A stretch of DNA of 64,000 nt. Source: Pseudomonas viridiflava (GTDB taxonomy: Bacteria > Pseudomonadota > Gammaproteobacteria > Pseudomonadales > Pseudomonadaceae). Both the position numbers and the translations under genes were made by a program. This document shows positions 16,853 to 25,673 of the stretch, in pieces (position 1 is the stretch's first letter; each line of letters starts with the position of its first letter). The stretch spans positions 1-64,000 of the forward strand of contig NZ_UTBZ01000136.1 in the NCBI RefSeq assembly GCF_900580865.1, given 5' to 3'. The notes beneath the pieces were generated by a model. The model ran no database searches. It was not told the origin of the DNA and saw only the letters and a program-made list of their open reading frames with translations.

Positions 16853-18760
16853 ATGATCAAACAGACGTTGTTTGTACCGCTGGCTGGCTGCCTGCTTGCA
16901 CTGGCTTGTGCTCAGGCCAATGCTGCACCCAATCCCTATTCGAATTTCATTGTGTTTGGCGACAGCCTCAATGATGCCGGCACCTTCACTGACACTGGCG
17001 GACCGGCTGGCTCCACCGAGCGTTACACCAACCGTACCGGGCCGGTGTATCAGGATGGCAGCGGTGAACTGTATTCATTGAATTCCACGCAGTTGCTCGG
17101 CGGACGCCTTGGCTTTTCGCCAGACCAGACAGCCTCTTCCAGCTCGGCAGTGCGTGCCGAAAACGGCCAGCCTGACGGCAACAACTGGGCGGTTGGCGGT
17201 TATCGTACTGACCAGATTCTCGACTCGATCACGACGCAATCCGCCACCGGCGAGCGCACCCGCGCCGGTTACCTGCCATCGAACGGCTTTCGCGCCGACC
17301 CGAATGCGCTGTATTACATCTCTGGCGGCGGTAACGACTTCCTGCAAGGGCGCATTCTTAGCCTGCCGCAAGCCAACGCCGCCGCCGATCGATTGGCCGA
17401 CAGCGTGCAAACCCTGCAAACCGCCGGCGCCAAATACGTGATGGTCTGGCTGTTGCCTGACGTTGGCCTGACCCCGGCCATCAACGGCACGCCGCTGCAA
17501 GCCTTCAGCAGTCAACTCGCCACCCAGTTCAACAGCCAGTTGGTCACACGCCTGCAAGGCATCAACGCCGAAGTCATTCCGCTGAACATTCCGGTGCTGC
17601 TCTCGGAAGTGTTTGCCGATCCTGGGCGCTTTGGCCTCGCGACCGATCAGAACCTGACCGCGACCTGCTTCAGTGGCAGCGGTTGCACCGAGAACGCTCG
17701 TTACGGGATCAACAGTGCGACACCCGACCCGAGCAAGCTGATCTACAACGACGGCGTGCACCCGACCGAAGCCGGGCAAAAACTGATCTCCGACTACGCC
17801 TACTCCCTGCTCGCCGCACCGTGGGAACTGACGCTGCTACCAGAAATGGCCCACGCCACCGTGCGCGCGCATCAGGATGAACTGCGCAACCAATGGCAGG
17901 CGGATTGGGAAAACTGGCAAGCGGTCGGCCAGTGGCGGGCGATTGTCTCGGCGGGTGGCCAGCATCTGGATGTCGACAGCCAAAGCAGCGGTGTCAGCGC
18001 CGATGGCAGCGGTTACAACCTCAACGTCGGCGGCAGTTATCGCTTGAATGAAGCTTGGCGCGTGGGTGTGGCGGGCGGTTTCTACCGGCAGAATCTGGAG
18101 GCCGGTCATAACGATTCTGACTACAAACTCAACAGCTACATGGCCACGGCATTCGCCCAGTTCCAGCAAAACCGCTGGTGGGCTGACGCAGCGTTGACCG
18201 GTGGCAAACTCGACTACGACAACCTCAAGCGCAAATTCGATCTCGGCGTCAGCGAAGGGGCGGAGAAAGGCGACACTGACGGCAGCCTCTGGGCCTTCAG
18301 CGCGCGGGTCGGTTATGACATTGCCCAGCCGGGCAGCGAGTGGCACCTGTCGCCATTCGTCAGCGCTGACTACGCCAGCGTCGATGTCGATGGTTATTCA
18401 GAGAAGAGCAACCGCGCTACTGCGCTGACCTTCGATGATCAGACTCGCGATTCGAAACGCCTGGGGTTGGGCTTGCAGGGCAAATACAACATCACCCCGC
18501 AAACCCAGGTGTTTGGTGAGTACGCCCACGAGCGTGAGTACGAAGATGACGTGCAGAAGGTGAACATTGCGCTCAATACTTTGCCGGCTAACGACTTCAC
18601 ACTTGAGGGCTATACGCCGCAAAGCCATTTGAACCGCTTGAGCCTGGGCGTCAGCCACAAGCTCACGGCGGATCTGGCTTTGCGTGGCGGTTACTCGTTG
18701 CGCAAGGATGATGACTTTACCCAGCAGGGTGTGAATGTCGGGGTTGTGCTGGACTTCTAA
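16853..18760 (+). CDS. estA: GDSL autotransporter esterase EstA
   Basis: EstA is an outer-membrane-anchored esterase whose catalytic domain faces outside; in P. aeruginosa it affects rhamnolipid production and motility. The 635-residue protein has a signal peptide (1-24, ending ANA), the GDSL block with nucleophile S38 (VFGDSLNDAG), block III GGGNDF with N161, and the D300/H303 pair in NDGVHPTEAG. Residues from about 345 form the 12-strand autotransporter barrel, ending in the aromatic residue F of VGVVLDF. It stands alone between trpGDC and trpE and has its own terminator. In PAO1 estA is elsewhere (PA5112). Confidence 0.92.
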   Translation: MIKQTLFVPLAGCLLALACAQANAAPNPYSNFIVFGDSLNDAGTFTDTGGPAGSTERYTNRTGPVYQDGSGELYSLNSTQLLGGRLGFSPDQTASSSSAVRAENGQPDGNNWAVGGYRTDQILDSITTQSATGERTRAGYLPSNGFRADPNALYYISGGGNDFLQGRILSLPQANAAADRLADSVQTLQTAGAKYVMVWLLPDVGLTPAINGTPLQAFSSQLATQFNSQLVTRLQGINAEVIPLNIPVLLSEVFADPGRFGLATDQNLTATCFSGSGCTENARYGINSATPDPSKLIYNDGVHPTEAGQKLISDYAYSLLAAPWELTLLPEMAHATVRAHQDELRNQWQADWENWQAVGQWRAIVSAGGQHLDVDSQSSGVSADGSGYNLNVGGSYRLNEAWRVGVAGGFYRQNLEAGHNDSDYKLNSYMATAFAQFQQNRWWADAALTGGKLDYDNLKRKFDLGVSEGAEKGDTDGSLWAFSARVGYDIAQPGSEWHLSPFVSADYASVDVDGYSEKSNRATALTFDDQTRDSKRLGLGLQGKYNITPQTQVFGEYAHEREYEDDVQKVNIALNTLPANDFTLEGYTPQSHLNRLSLGVSHKLTADLALRGGYSLRKDDDFTQQGVNVGVVLDF

Positions 18761-18771
18761 CTCGCAGGCAC

Positions 18772-18805
18772 AAAAAAGCGGCGCCCTCACAGGCGCCGCT
18801 TTTTT
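18772..18805. terminator. Terminator after estA
   Basis: AAAAAAGCGGCGCC (18772-18785) pairs with GGCGCCGCTTTTTT (18792-18805): a GC-rich stem with a six-T tract, usable in both directions. Confidence 0.9.
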
Positions 18806-18827
18806 ATTGCCGAACACAGATCAAAAT

Positions 18828-18915
18828 GTAGGAGTGAGCCTGCTCGCGATAGCGGTGGGTCAGTCAACAAATCTGTTGAATGTTAATCCGCAATCGCGAG
18901 CAGGCTCACTCCTAC
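18828..18915. repeat. REP pair, variant GTAGGAGTGAGCCTGCTCGCGAT
   Basis: Inverted units at 18828-18850 and 18893-18915 share three substitutions from the main REP type (GTAGG, GTGAG and final T). Both arms carry the same changes, so the pair belongs to its own subfamily rather than being a decayed copy of the main type. Confidence 0.88.
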
Positions 18916-18932
18916 AAGGTTTTTGTGTGGAC

Positions 18933-20414
18933 TCAGGCTTCCGGGGTTTGCTCGGCCAGCGCCACGGCACGGAACATCGCGCGGCGTTTGTTCAGGGTCT
19001 CTTCCCATTCCAGCGCCGGCACCGAGTCGGCAACGATGCCGCCACCGGCCTGCACGTGCAGCTCGCCGTTCTTGATCACCGCCGTGCGAATCGCAATCGC
19101 GGTGTCCATGTTGCCGTTCCAGGCGAAATAACCGACCGCACCGCCGTACACGCCACGCTTGACCGGCTCCAGTTCGTCGATGATTTCCATCGCGCGAATC
19201 TTCGGGGCGCCGGACAAGGTGCCCGCCGGCAGAATCGCCCGCAGTGCGTCCATCGCCGTCAGCCCTTCTTTCAACTGGCCGGTGACGTTGGAGACGATGT
19301 GCATCACGTTGGAATAACGCTCGATGACCATTTTCTCGGTGAGCTTCACCGAGCCGATTTCCGAAACGCGCCCGGTGTCGTTACGCCCCAGATCGATCAG
19401 CATCAAGTGCTCAGCGATCTCCTTATCGTCCGACAGCAGGTCTTCTTCCAGCGCCACGTCCGCCTCTTCCGTGGCGCCACGCGGACGAGTGCCGGCAATC
19501 GGACGCACGGTGATCAGGTTGTCTTCAACGCGCACCAGCACTTCCGGCGAACTGCCAACGACGTGGAAGTCGCCGAAGTTGAAGAAATACATGTACGGCG
19601 TCGGGTTGAAGCAACGCAGGGCGCGGTACAGATCGATCGGTGCAGCCTTGAAGTCGATCGACATACGCTGCGACGGCACGACCTGCATGCAGTCACCGGC
19701 CAGGATGTATTCCTTGATGGTGTCGACGGCTTTTTCGTAATCGTTCTGGGTGAAACTGGAGCGGAACACAGGATCAGCCGATTGCTGCTTACTGAAATCC
19801 AGGCCACGGCGCGGAGTGATCGGCTGGCGCAGCTTCTCGAGCAACGCCTGCAGTTGCGCCTGACCTTGTTCGAAGGCATCGGCCTGCGCGGGGTCGGCCA
19901 GCACGATCGCGTGCATCTTGCCGGCGAGGTTGTCGAACACCACGACAGCGTCGGAAACCATCAGCAGAATGTCCGGTACGCCCAGCGGATCCGGATTCGG
20001 GCACTTGCCCAAACGCTTCTCGACATAACGCACACAGTCGTAACCGAAGTAACCGACCAGGCCGCCGTTGAAACGCGGCAGACCGGCGATGGTCGGCACG
20101 TTGTAGCGCGCCTTGAAGGTTTCAACGAACGCCAACGGGTCTTCCACGTCGTGGCTTTCGGTCTCGACGCCATCAACGGTGATACTGACGTGATGGTCGT
20201 GAACCCGCAGCACGGTGCGGCACGGCAGACCGATGATCGAGTAACGGCCCCACTTCTCGCCGCCCTGCACCGATTCCAGCAGGTAGGAGTTGGGCTGGTC
20301 GGCCAGTTTCAGGTAGATCGACAGCGGCGTGTCGAAGTCGGCCAGGGTTTCGCAGGCCAACGGAATGCGGTTGTAGCCGTCAGCGGCCAAGCGCAGGAAT
20401 TCTTCGCGGATCAT
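18933..20414 (-). CDS. trpE: Anthranilate synthase component I
   Basis: TrpE makes anthranilate from chorismate using ammonia from TrpG. The 493-residue protein has an N-terminal regulatory domain with the tryptophan-binding LLES-type motif (SYLLESVQGGEKWGRYS, about 42-58) and the C-terminal chorismate-binding domain with IAGTRPRGAT, LSGAPKIRAMEIIDELEP and GGAVGYFAWNGNMDTAIAIRT. Length is normal. It is the third gene after rpe and gph, 71 bp downstream of gph, and is preceded by a Trp-rich in-frame peptide and hairpin suggesting attenuation. Confidence 0.96.
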   Translation of the reverse strand: MIREEFLRLAADGYNRIPLACETLADFDTPLSIYLKLADQPNSYLLESVQGGEKWGRYSIIGLPCRTVLRVHDHHVSITVDGVETESHDVEDPLAFVETFKARYNVPTIAGLPRFNGGLVGYFGYDCVRYVEKRLGKCPNPDPLGVPDILLMVSDAVVVFDNLAGKMHAIVLADPAQADAFEQGQAQLQALLEKLRQPITPRRGLDFSKQQSADPVFRSSFTQNDYEKAVDTIKEYILAGDCMQVVPSQRMSIDFKAAPIDLYRALRCFNPTPYMYFFNFGDFHVVGSSPEVLVRVEDNLITVRPIAGTRPRGATEEADVALEEDLLSDDKEIAEHLMLIDLGRNDTGRVSEIGSVKLTEKMVIERYSNVMHIVSNVTGQLKEGLTAMDALRAILPAGTLSGAPKIRAMEIIDELEPVKRGVYGGAVGYFAWNGNMDTAIAIRTAVIKNGELHVQAGGGIVADSVPALEWEETLNKRRAMFRAVALAEQTPEA

Positions 20415-20461
20415 AAGGTGCCTCGTGGTGTGAGGGGCAAATCAGTCAGGTATGCAAACGC

Positions 20462-20475
20462 GCCGGCGAGCCGGC
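20462..20475 (-). promoter_or_regulatory. trpE leader hairpin (candidate attenuator element)
   Basis: Eleven bases after the gph/leader stop codon the minus strand forms GCCGG-CTCG-CCGGC, a 5 bp GC-only stem, followed by GCGTTTGC. A competing stem is possible between CGCGCC in the last leader codons and GGCGCG after the hairpin. The position matches the GCCGG hairpin in the trpG leader. The short T run makes it a poor classical terminator. Confidence 0.5.
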
Positions 20476-20485
20476 CAGGAACAAG

Positions 20486-20554
20486 TCAGGCGCGCCAACG
20501 CCAGCGGGCCAGGGCCTTGATGACTTTCATCCAGAGTTTGCGAGTGACCACCAC
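20486..20554 (-). promoter_or_regulatory. Trp-rich leader peptide of trpE, in frame with the end of gph
   Basis: The last 22 codons of gph read VVVTRKLWMKVIKALARWRW plus RA. They align with the free-standing trpG leader peptide and end in the same ARWRWRA. Possible internal starts are GTG at 20554, with GGAA upstream, or ATG at 20530, giving a 14-residue peptide. Alternatively, ribosomes finishing gph may themselves stall at the Trp codons. Three Trp codons lie within the last 15 codons. Confidence 0.65.
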
Positions 20555-21304
20555 GATGGCGTTTCCAGAAGGGGAGTGAGAAGCGTCGGGCAACGTTATC
20601 TCAGCGGCCGAACCGAGGCAACCGGGAATTAACTTGCGCAGATCGTCGATCACCAGCGCCGGCGATTCTTCGGCAATCGGTCGGCCATGGTTGTAGCCGT
20701 AACTCAGCGCCACGCATTTGACCCCCGCCGCTTTCGCCGCCAGCACATCGCTGCGCGAGTCGCCGACGAACAACGATTGCGAGGCTGGAATGTTGGCCAT
20801 TTTCATTACAAAAAACAGTGCCGCCGGATCCGGCTTCTTCTGCGGCAAGGTATCGCCACCGATGATCCATTTGAAGTAGCGGCCGATTTTCATCTGATCC
20901 AGCAGCGGCGCGACGAAACGCTCCGGCTTATTGGTGATCAGCGCCATGGCCACGCCTTGCTTGTGCAGCCACTTGAGAGTGTCGCGCACGCCGGGATAGA
21001 CCACGGTCAGCTCATGGCTGGCACCGTAGGCTTGCATGAACACTTCCAGCGCGTGCTCGGCTTCGACGTCATCCACCGCCGAATGATCGATACCACCGGC
21101 CAACGCACGGCGCACCAGTACTGGCGCGCCGTTGCCAACCCACTCGCGCACCGAATCGATGCCCGCCGGTTGACGTCCGAGGGAGAGCAGCATGGTGTCC
21201 ACCGCGGCTGCCAGGTCCGGAACCGAGTCGATCAGCGTGCCATCCAGATCGAACATCACCAGCCGTGGCAGTTTCCCCGGGAACAGCTGCTCAAAACCGC
21301 TCAT
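20486..21304 (-). CDS. gph: Phosphoglycolate phosphatase (HAD family)
   Basis: Gph removes phosphate from 2-phosphoglycolate, a product of DNA 3'-end repair and oxygenase side reactions. The 272-residue protein has the HAD motifs: nucleophile aspartates in MFDLDGTLIDS (D19 and D21), ITNKP, the KKPDPAAL lysine and VGDSRSDVLAA. The last about 40 residues extend past the usual end near 225-230 and finish with VIKALARWRWRA, which doubles as the presumed trpE leader peptide. Its start overlaps the rpe stop by 4 bp. Confidence 0.92.
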   Translation of the reverse strand: MSGFEQLFPGKLPRLVMFDLDGTLIDSVPDLAAAVDTMLLSLGRQPAGIDSVREWVGNGAPVLVRRALAGGIDHSAVDDVEAEHALEVFMQAYGASHELTVVYPGVRDTLKWLHKQGVAMALITNKPERFVAPLLDQMKIGRYFKWIIGGDTLPQKKPDPAALFFVMKMANIPASQSLFVGDSRSDVLAAKAAGVKCVALSYGYNHGRPIAEESPALVIDDLRKLIPGCLGSAAEITLPDASHSPSGNAIVVVTRKLWMKVIKALARWRWRA

Positions 21305-21975
21305 GGACGCGCCAGCGCCAGTTCGGAACGCATCTTGTCGATGACTTCCTTATAGTTCGGCGCATTGAAGATCGCCGAGCCGGCAACAAAGGTGTCAGCC
21401 CCCGCAGCGGCGATTTCGCGGATGTTGTTGACGTTGACGCCGCCGTCGATTTCCAGACGGATGTCACGGCCCGAGGCATCGATGATCGCCCGCGCTTCGC
21501 GCAGTTTGTCGAGGGTGCCGGGAATGAATTTCTGCCCGCCGAAGCCCGGGTTGACGCTCATCAGCAAGACCATGTCGACCTTGTCGATCACGTACTTGAG
21601 CACGTCCAGCGGCGTCGCCGGGTTGAACACCAGACCGGATTTGCAGCCACCTTCGCGGATCAGTTGCAGCGAACGATCAACGTGCAGCGTGGCTTCCGGG
21701 TGGAAGGTGATGTAGGTGGCGCCGGCTTCGATGAAGTCGCCGACGATACGATCCACCGGGCTCACCATCAGGTGCGCATCGATCGGCGCGGTGACGCCGT
21801 ACTTGCGCAACGCGGCGCAGACCATCGGGCCGATGGTCAGGTTTGGCACATAGTGGTTGTCCATGACGTCGAAGTGGACGAAGTCGGCGCCAGCGGCGAG
21901 AACGTTGTCTACTTCCTCGCCGAGGCGGGCGAAGTCGGCGGAGAGAATCGACGGAGCAATTACGAAGGGCTGCAT
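21301..21975 (-). CDS. rpe: Ribulose-phosphate 3-epimerase
   Basis: Rpe interconverts ribulose-5-phosphate and xylulose-5-phosphate in the pentose phosphate pathway. The 224-residue TIM barrel has the metal-site signatures IAPSILSADFARLGEEV, HFDVMDNHYVPN, VNPGFGGQKFI and EIDGGVN. The start at 21975 (MQPFVIAPSIL) is the family start; the open frame continues upstream to 22041. It is the first gene of the rpe-gph-trpE operon. Confidence 0.96.
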   Translation of the reverse strand: MQPFVIAPSILSADFARLGEEVDNVLAAGADFVHFDVMDNHYVPNLTIGPMVCAALRKYGVTAPIDAHLMVSPVDRIVGDFIEAGATYITFHPEATLHVDRSLQLIREGGCKSGLVFNPATPLDVLKYVIDKVDMVLLMSVNPGFGGQKFIPGTLDKLREARAIIDASGRDIRLEIDGGVNVNNIREIAAAGADTFVAGSAIFNAPNYKEVIDKMRSELALARP

Positions 21976-22089
21976 GACGCACCTTTTCTGAGCTAAATCA
22001 CGATGGCGCGCATTGTATACCTCAAGTTTCCAAGCGCGCACCGTGACCGCGATGATTGGGTTGTGCCATGACGGATGACCGGCGCCGAC

Positions 22090-23238
22090 TCAATACGCCG
22101 CGCGATAGATCTTCTCGATGTCCACAGCGCTGAGCTTGCGCGGGTTGTTGCGCATCAGACGCTCGATGCCGGCCGCTTCCACGGCCATCGCCGGGATCGC
22201 GTCTTCCGGGACACCGAAACTGCGCAACCCTGCAGGAATTTCCACCGCCGCACACAAGTCGGTCATGGCCTGTACGGCTTTGTCCGCCGCCTCGGCGGCA
22301 CTCAGATGAGCAGTTTTCACCCCCATGGCTTCGGCGATATCCTGCATCCGCTCGACGCAGGCCATCTTGTTCCAGGTCATGACATACGGCAGCAGCAAGG
22401 CATTGCTGACGCCATGGGCAATGTTGAAGCGCCCGCCCAGCGGATACGCCAGCGCATGCACCGCGCCGACCCCGGCATTACCAAACGCCATGCCGGCCAT
22501 CAGGCTGGCGGTGGCCATGTCTTCGCGGGCTTGCAGGTTGGCGCCATTGGCGTAGGCCTTGGGCAGCGCTTTGGCGATCAGTTTGATAGCGCCGATGGCC
22601 AGCGAGTCGGTGATCGGCGAGGCATTCACTGACAGATAGGATTCGATGGCGTGCACCAAGGCGTCGACGCCACTGGCGGCGGTGACACTGCGTGGGCAGG
22701 TCAGGGTCATCTGCGGGCTGACCAGCGCGACGTCCGGTAATAGAAAGTCGCTGACGATGCCTTTCTTCAACTGCGCGACTTTGTCCGAGAGGATCGCGAC
22801 GTTGGTGACTTCGGAGCCGGTGCCGGCGGTGGTCGGGATGGCGATCAACGGCGGGCCTTTGCGCGGGACTTGGTCGACGCCGAACAGATCCTCCAGCGCG
22901 CCGTGATATCCCGCGTATGCAGCAACACTCTTGGCGATGTCGATGGCGCTGCCGCCACCGAGGCCGATCAAACCGTCATGCCCGCCCTCACGGTAAACGC
23001 GCATGCAGTCTTCGACGATGGCGATTTCCGGGTCTGGCAGCACACGGTCGAAAATCTCGTAGTCGCGACCACCGAGTTGCACCAGTGCCAGCTCTACCGT
23101 GCCGGATTTGACCAGCGCGGCATCGGTGACGATCAACGGGTTGTCGATGTCGAGGCGTGTAAGCTCAGCGGCCAGTTGCTCGATGGCGGCGGCGCCGGTG
23201 ATCAGTTTTTGGGCGATTTTGAACTGGGACAGACTCAT
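22090..23238 (-). CDS. Iron-containing alcohol dehydrogenase
   Basis: This is a group III, iron-dependent NAD(P) alcohol dehydrogenase; the substrate cannot be read from sequence. The 382-residue protein has the cofactor motif GGGSAIDIAKSVA (about 95-107), the TTAGTGSEVTNVAI segment, and metal ligands in GVDALVHAIE, AVHALAYPLGGRFNIAHG and the nearby GAVHALA/HGVSNALLLP stretch. The start at 23238 (MSLSQFKIAQKL) has typical family spacing; the frame is open upstream to 23274. Confidence 0.9.
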   Translation of the reverse strand: MSLSQFKIAQKLITGAAAIEQLAAELTRLDIDNPLIVTDAALVKSGTVELALVQLGGRDYEIFDRVLPDPEIAIVEDCMRVYREGGHDGLIGLGGGSAIDIAKSVAAYAGYHGALEDLFGVDQVPRKGPPLIAIPTTAGTGSEVTNVAILSDKVAQLKKGIVSDFLLPDVALVSPQMTLTCPRSVTAASGVDALVHAIESYLSVNASPITDSLAIGAIKLIAKALPKAYANGANLQAREDMATASLMAGMAFGNAGVGAVHALAYPLGGRFNIAHGVSNALLLPYVMTWNKMACVERMQDIAEAMGVKTAHLSAAEAADKAVQAMTDLCAAVEIPAGLRSFGVPEDAIPAMAVEAAGIERLMRNNPRKLSAVDIEKIYRAAY

Positions 23239-23345
23239 CGTGCGCAGCCTCTTATAGATGTGGGAGCTGGGCACAAGATTAGCTGGGGATTTGGGGTTGT
23301 CTGCTATTCATCTGGTGAATGACCCATCGAGCGCAAGATCAACAG

Positions 23346-23509
23346 CCCCCTCACCCTAGCCCTCTCCCAAAGGGAGAGGGGACTGACCGAGGTGAATGTG
23401 AGAGGTACACCGACTTGAGATACCGAGTCGAACTCAGGTTTTGAAAACCATGAAGATCTGCTCCCTCTCCCCCTCGCCCCCTTTGGGGGAGAGGGCTGGG
23501 GTGAGGGGG
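23346..23509. repeat. Inverted repeat element, CCCCCTCACCCTAGCCCTCT type
   Basis: The left arm from 23346 (CCCCCTCACCCTAGCCCTCT) and the right arm ending at 23509 (AGAGGGCTGGGGTGAGGGGG) are inverted copies. Each arm carries its own CTCCC/GGGAG palindrome around AAAGG or TTTGG. It is a repeat family distinct from the 23 bp REP and fills the gap between the alcohol dehydrogenase gene and agtD. Confidence 0.8.
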
Positions 23510-23527
23510 TAGCTTTTGATCTGGCCC

Positions 23528-24352
23528 TTAAACCTGAGCCGTACGCAGTTTTTCGCTACGTCCGCGCAACCATTCCAGAGTCAGCAGCAGGATCACCGAG
23601 AAGGCGATCAGCAAAGTAGCCGCAGCGGCGATCGTCGGACTCAGGTTCTCACGAATCCCGCTAAACATCTGCCGAGGCAAAGTCGCCTGCTCAGGCCCGG
23701 CCAGAAACAACGTCACCACCACCTCATCAAACGACGTCGCAAAGGCAAACAGCGCCCCGGAAATCACCCCCGGCGCAATCAACGGCAGCGTCACCCGACG
23801 GAACGCAGTTAACGGCGATGCACCCAGACTCGCGGCAGCCCGCACCAGATTATGGTTAAACCCCTGCAACGTCGCCGACACCGTGATGATCACAAACGGC
23901 ACACCCAACACCGCGTGCACCACAATCAGCGAGAAGAAGCTGTTACCCAAACCCAGCGGCGCGAAGAACAGATAACTCGCCACACCAATGATCACCACCG
24001 GCACCACCATCGGCGAAATCACCAGCGCCATTACCAGCGCTTTACCGGGGAAGTCACCGCGAGTGAGACCGATTGCCGCCAGCGTGCCAAAGATCATCGC
24101 CAGCACCGTCGCCGCCGGGGCGACGATGATGCTGTTCTTCAGTGCGCGCATCCATTCCGCCGACGCAAAGAAGTCGTGGTACCACTGCAGCGAGAAACCC
24201 TGCAGCGGATAGACCAGAAAGCTCCCCGAGTTGAACGACAGCGGAATAATCACCAGCACCGGCAGAATCAGGAACAACAGAATCAGGCCGCAGAGAATCC
24301 GCAGGCTGTAGAACCACACCCGTTCGATGGGCGACATGTAAGGACTCAGCAT
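23528..24352 (-). CDS. agtD: ABC transporter permease AgtD
   Basis: This is an inner-membrane permease of the polyamine/opine (PotC-like) type. The 274-residue protein has about six membrane segments and the EAA loop (VRAAASLGASPLTAFRRVTLPLIAPGVISG) that contacts the ATPase. It is last in agtABCD and 12 bp from agtC. In P. aeruginosa the agt system (PA0603-PA0606) takes up GABA and 5-aminovalerate; assignment here rests on gene order and neighbouring AgtSR. Confidence 0.85.
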   Translation of the reverse strand: MLSPYMSPIERVWFYSLRILCGLILLFLILPVLVIIPLSFNSGSFLVYPLQGFSLQWYHDFFASAEWMRALKNSIIVAPAATVLAMIFGTLAAIGLTRGDFPGKALVMALVISPMVVPVVIIGVASYLFFAPLGLGNSFFSLIVVHAVLGVPFVIITVSATLQGFNHNLVRAAASLGASPLTAFRRVTLPLIAPGVISGALFAFATSFDEVVVTLFLAGPEQATLPRQMFSGIRENLSPTIAAAATLLIAFSVILLLTLEWLRGRSEKLRTAQV

Positions 24353-24364
24353 CTCGAATTCCCC

Positions 24365-25612
24365 TTAGCTCAGGCGCAGGCGACTGGCGCCGACCAGCCA
24401 GCTGTAAATCAGATAAAGCACCACGGTCGCCAGCAGCAATAATCCGCCCAGCGCGGTGGCCATGCCCCAGTTGATGCTGGTGTTGGTGTAGAAGGCGACG
24501 AAGTAGCTGACCATTTGATCGTTCGGGCTGCCGAGCAGCGCCGGGGTGATGTAGTAGCCGATGGCGAGGATGAACACCAACAGGCAACCGGCACCGACAC
24601 CGGCGTAGGTCTGCGGGAAGTACACCCGCCAGAAACTGGCGAACGGATGGCAGCCGAGGGAAATCGCCGCACGCATGTAGGTCGGCGAGATGCCTTTCAT
24701 CACGCTGTAGATCGGCAGGATCATGAACGGCAGCAGGATGTGCACCATCGAGATGTACACGCCGGTGCGGTTGAACACCAGTTCCAGAGGTTTATCGATG
24801 ATGCCCATGGCCATTAGACCGCTATTGATCAGGCCGCCCGATTGCAGCAGCACGATCCATGCGGCGACGCGCACCAGAATCGACGTCCAGAACGGCAGCA
24901 GGACCAGAATCATCAGTAGGTTGCTTTGCCGCGATGGCAGGTTCGCCAGCAGATAGGCCAGTGGATAAGCGAGTACCAGGCAGATCACGGTGATGACCAG
25001 GCCCATCCAGAACGTGCGGGCGAAGATGTCGAGGTAGATCGCCTGATCCGGGGTGGCCGGGGCGATTTCGCCGAGGTCGTCGATGCGATGATCGACCGCC
25101 GCCAGCAAATAGTATGGGGTGATGCTGCTGGTGTTGCGCTTGACCGCTTGCCAATAGGCCGGGTCGCCCCAACGTTCGTCGAGTGCTTCCAATGCTTCTT
25201 TATAAGAGGCCGGTTCGCTGGTAAACGGCAGCGCCCGGGCGGTTTTGGTCAGCAGGCTGCGATAGCCGGCCAACTCCATGTTCAAGCGCTTGGACAGATC
25301 GCCCAGCGTCTGGTTTTTGCGTGCTTCGGCGAGGTCTTCACCGGCGGCTTTATAGACCGGTTCTGCGGGCAGGCCACGGCCGTCCCAACTGGCGATGGCC
25401 GCCACGGTGCGCGGCATGCCGCCGACCACTTCGGGGTTGCCGACGCTTTTGTAGAGCAGCGCCACGATCGGCACCAGAAACACCAACAGCAGAAACAGCA
25501 CCAGCGGCGCAATCAGCGCTTGAGCCTTCCAGCGGTTGACCCGCTCGGCGCGCTTGAGCTTCTGCTTCAAGGTGGGGCTGTTGCCCTCGTTCAGGGGAAC
25601 GGCGATGGCCAT
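24365..25612 (-). CDS. agtC: ABC transporter permease AgtC
   Basis: This is the PotB-like permease partner. The 415-residue protein has one membrane segment near 35-58, then a periplasmic stretch of about 140 residues (KSVGNPEVVGGMPRT...), and then the usual membrane block with the EAA loop (YMRAAISLGCHPFASFWRVYFPQTY). The large periplasmic insert is a known feature of this permease type. The start at 25612 (MAIAVPLNEGNSP) is preferred over the upstream open frame. It is separated from agtB by 198 bp carrying a repeat element. Confidence 0.85.
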   Translation of the reverse strand: MAIAVPLNEGNSPTLKQKLKRAERVNRWKAQALIAPLVLFLLLVFLVPIVALLYKSVGNPEVVGGMPRTVAAIASWDGRGLPAEPVYKAAGEDLAEARKNQTLGDLSKRLNMELAGYRSLLTKTARALPFTSEPASYKEALEALDERWGDPAYWQAVKRNTSSITPYYLLAAVDHRIDDLGEIAPATPDQAIYLDIFARTFWMGLVITVICLVLAYPLAYLLANLPSRQSNLLMILVLLPFWTSILVRVAAWIVLLQSGGLINSGLMAMGIIDKPLELVFNRTGVYISMVHILLPFMILPIYSVMKGISPTYMRAAISLGCHPFASFWRVYFPQTYAGVGAGCLLVFILAIGYYITPALLGSPNDQMVSYFVAFYTNTSINWGMATALGGLLLLATVVLYLIYSWLVGASRLRLS

Positions 25613-25673
25613 GACGTACTCCGCAAATCTTTGATCGTTACAGAGGTGGCGAACCACCTCGAACTTTAGCTAC

